NCBI GenBank assembly: GCA_008080615.1
Contig: VIKJ01000104.1
Location: 1-6,736, forward strand
Reading direction: 5' to 3'
Length of the DNA stretch: 6,736 nucleotides
From: Chitinophagaceae bacterium
GTDB lineage: Bacteria; Bacteroidota; Bacteroidia; Chitinophagales; Chitinophagaceae
Shown here: positions 6,719 through 6,736 of the stretch, piece by piece
How the letters are laid out: each line of letters starts with the position of its first letter
Numbering within the stretch: position 1 is the first letter of the stretch
The notes under the pieces: generated by a model
Told to the model about the DNA's origin: nothing
Seen by the model: the letters and a program-made list of their open reading frames with translations, nothing else
The model's database searches: none
Position numbers and translations under genes: made by a program

Positions 6719-6736
6719 ATTATTTGTGAGATAATC

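Overview
The window looks like Bacteroidota chromosomal DNA, most likely family Chitinophagaceae. This is inferred from the AT-rich composition, the single-chain SecD-SecF fusion, the scarcity of Shine-Dalgarno sequences, and the style of the lipoprotein FKBP and CzcC-type TolC proteins. No search was possible, so the taxon is an inference. No mobile element, CRISPR array, rRNA or tRNA is visible, and the content reads as ordinary core and semi-core genome.

Layout. Positions 1-1743 (minus strand) carry the start of a probable metal or cation efflux operon: a small exported or membrane-anchored His/Asn-rich protein (1318-1743), then 30 bases later a CzcC/CusC-type TolC-family outer membrane channel (1287 down to the window edge, only its extreme C-terminus missing). 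The inner-membrane pump and adaptor genes would be expected beyond position 1. Positions 1744-1827 should hold this operon's promoter. A strong terminator at 1828-1852 separates it from the gene cluster upstream on the same strand.

Positions 1871-5849 (minus strand) form a three-gene cluster transcribed in the order small two-helix membrane protein, FKBP-fold lipoprotein, then secDF (1024 aa). SecDF uses the proton gradient to help proteins through the Sec translocon. The FKBP lipoprotein would work on proline isomerisation after export, so the two could cooperate in envelope protein biogenesis. No terminator is visible between the three genes.

Positions 5850-5926 are a divergent promoter region. 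Positions 5927-6610 (plus strand) encode a YhhN/TMEM86-family integral membrane protein, a putative lysoplasmalogenase. It is followed by a hairpin terminator with A and T tracts on both sides (6684-6718).

No clearly new multi-gene system is visible. The points most worth a second look are the secDF translation start, where an overlapping 14-codon reading frame meets a GTG start; the DTxK-rich low-complexity insert in SecDF; and the unrecognised small protein ahead of the TolC gene.
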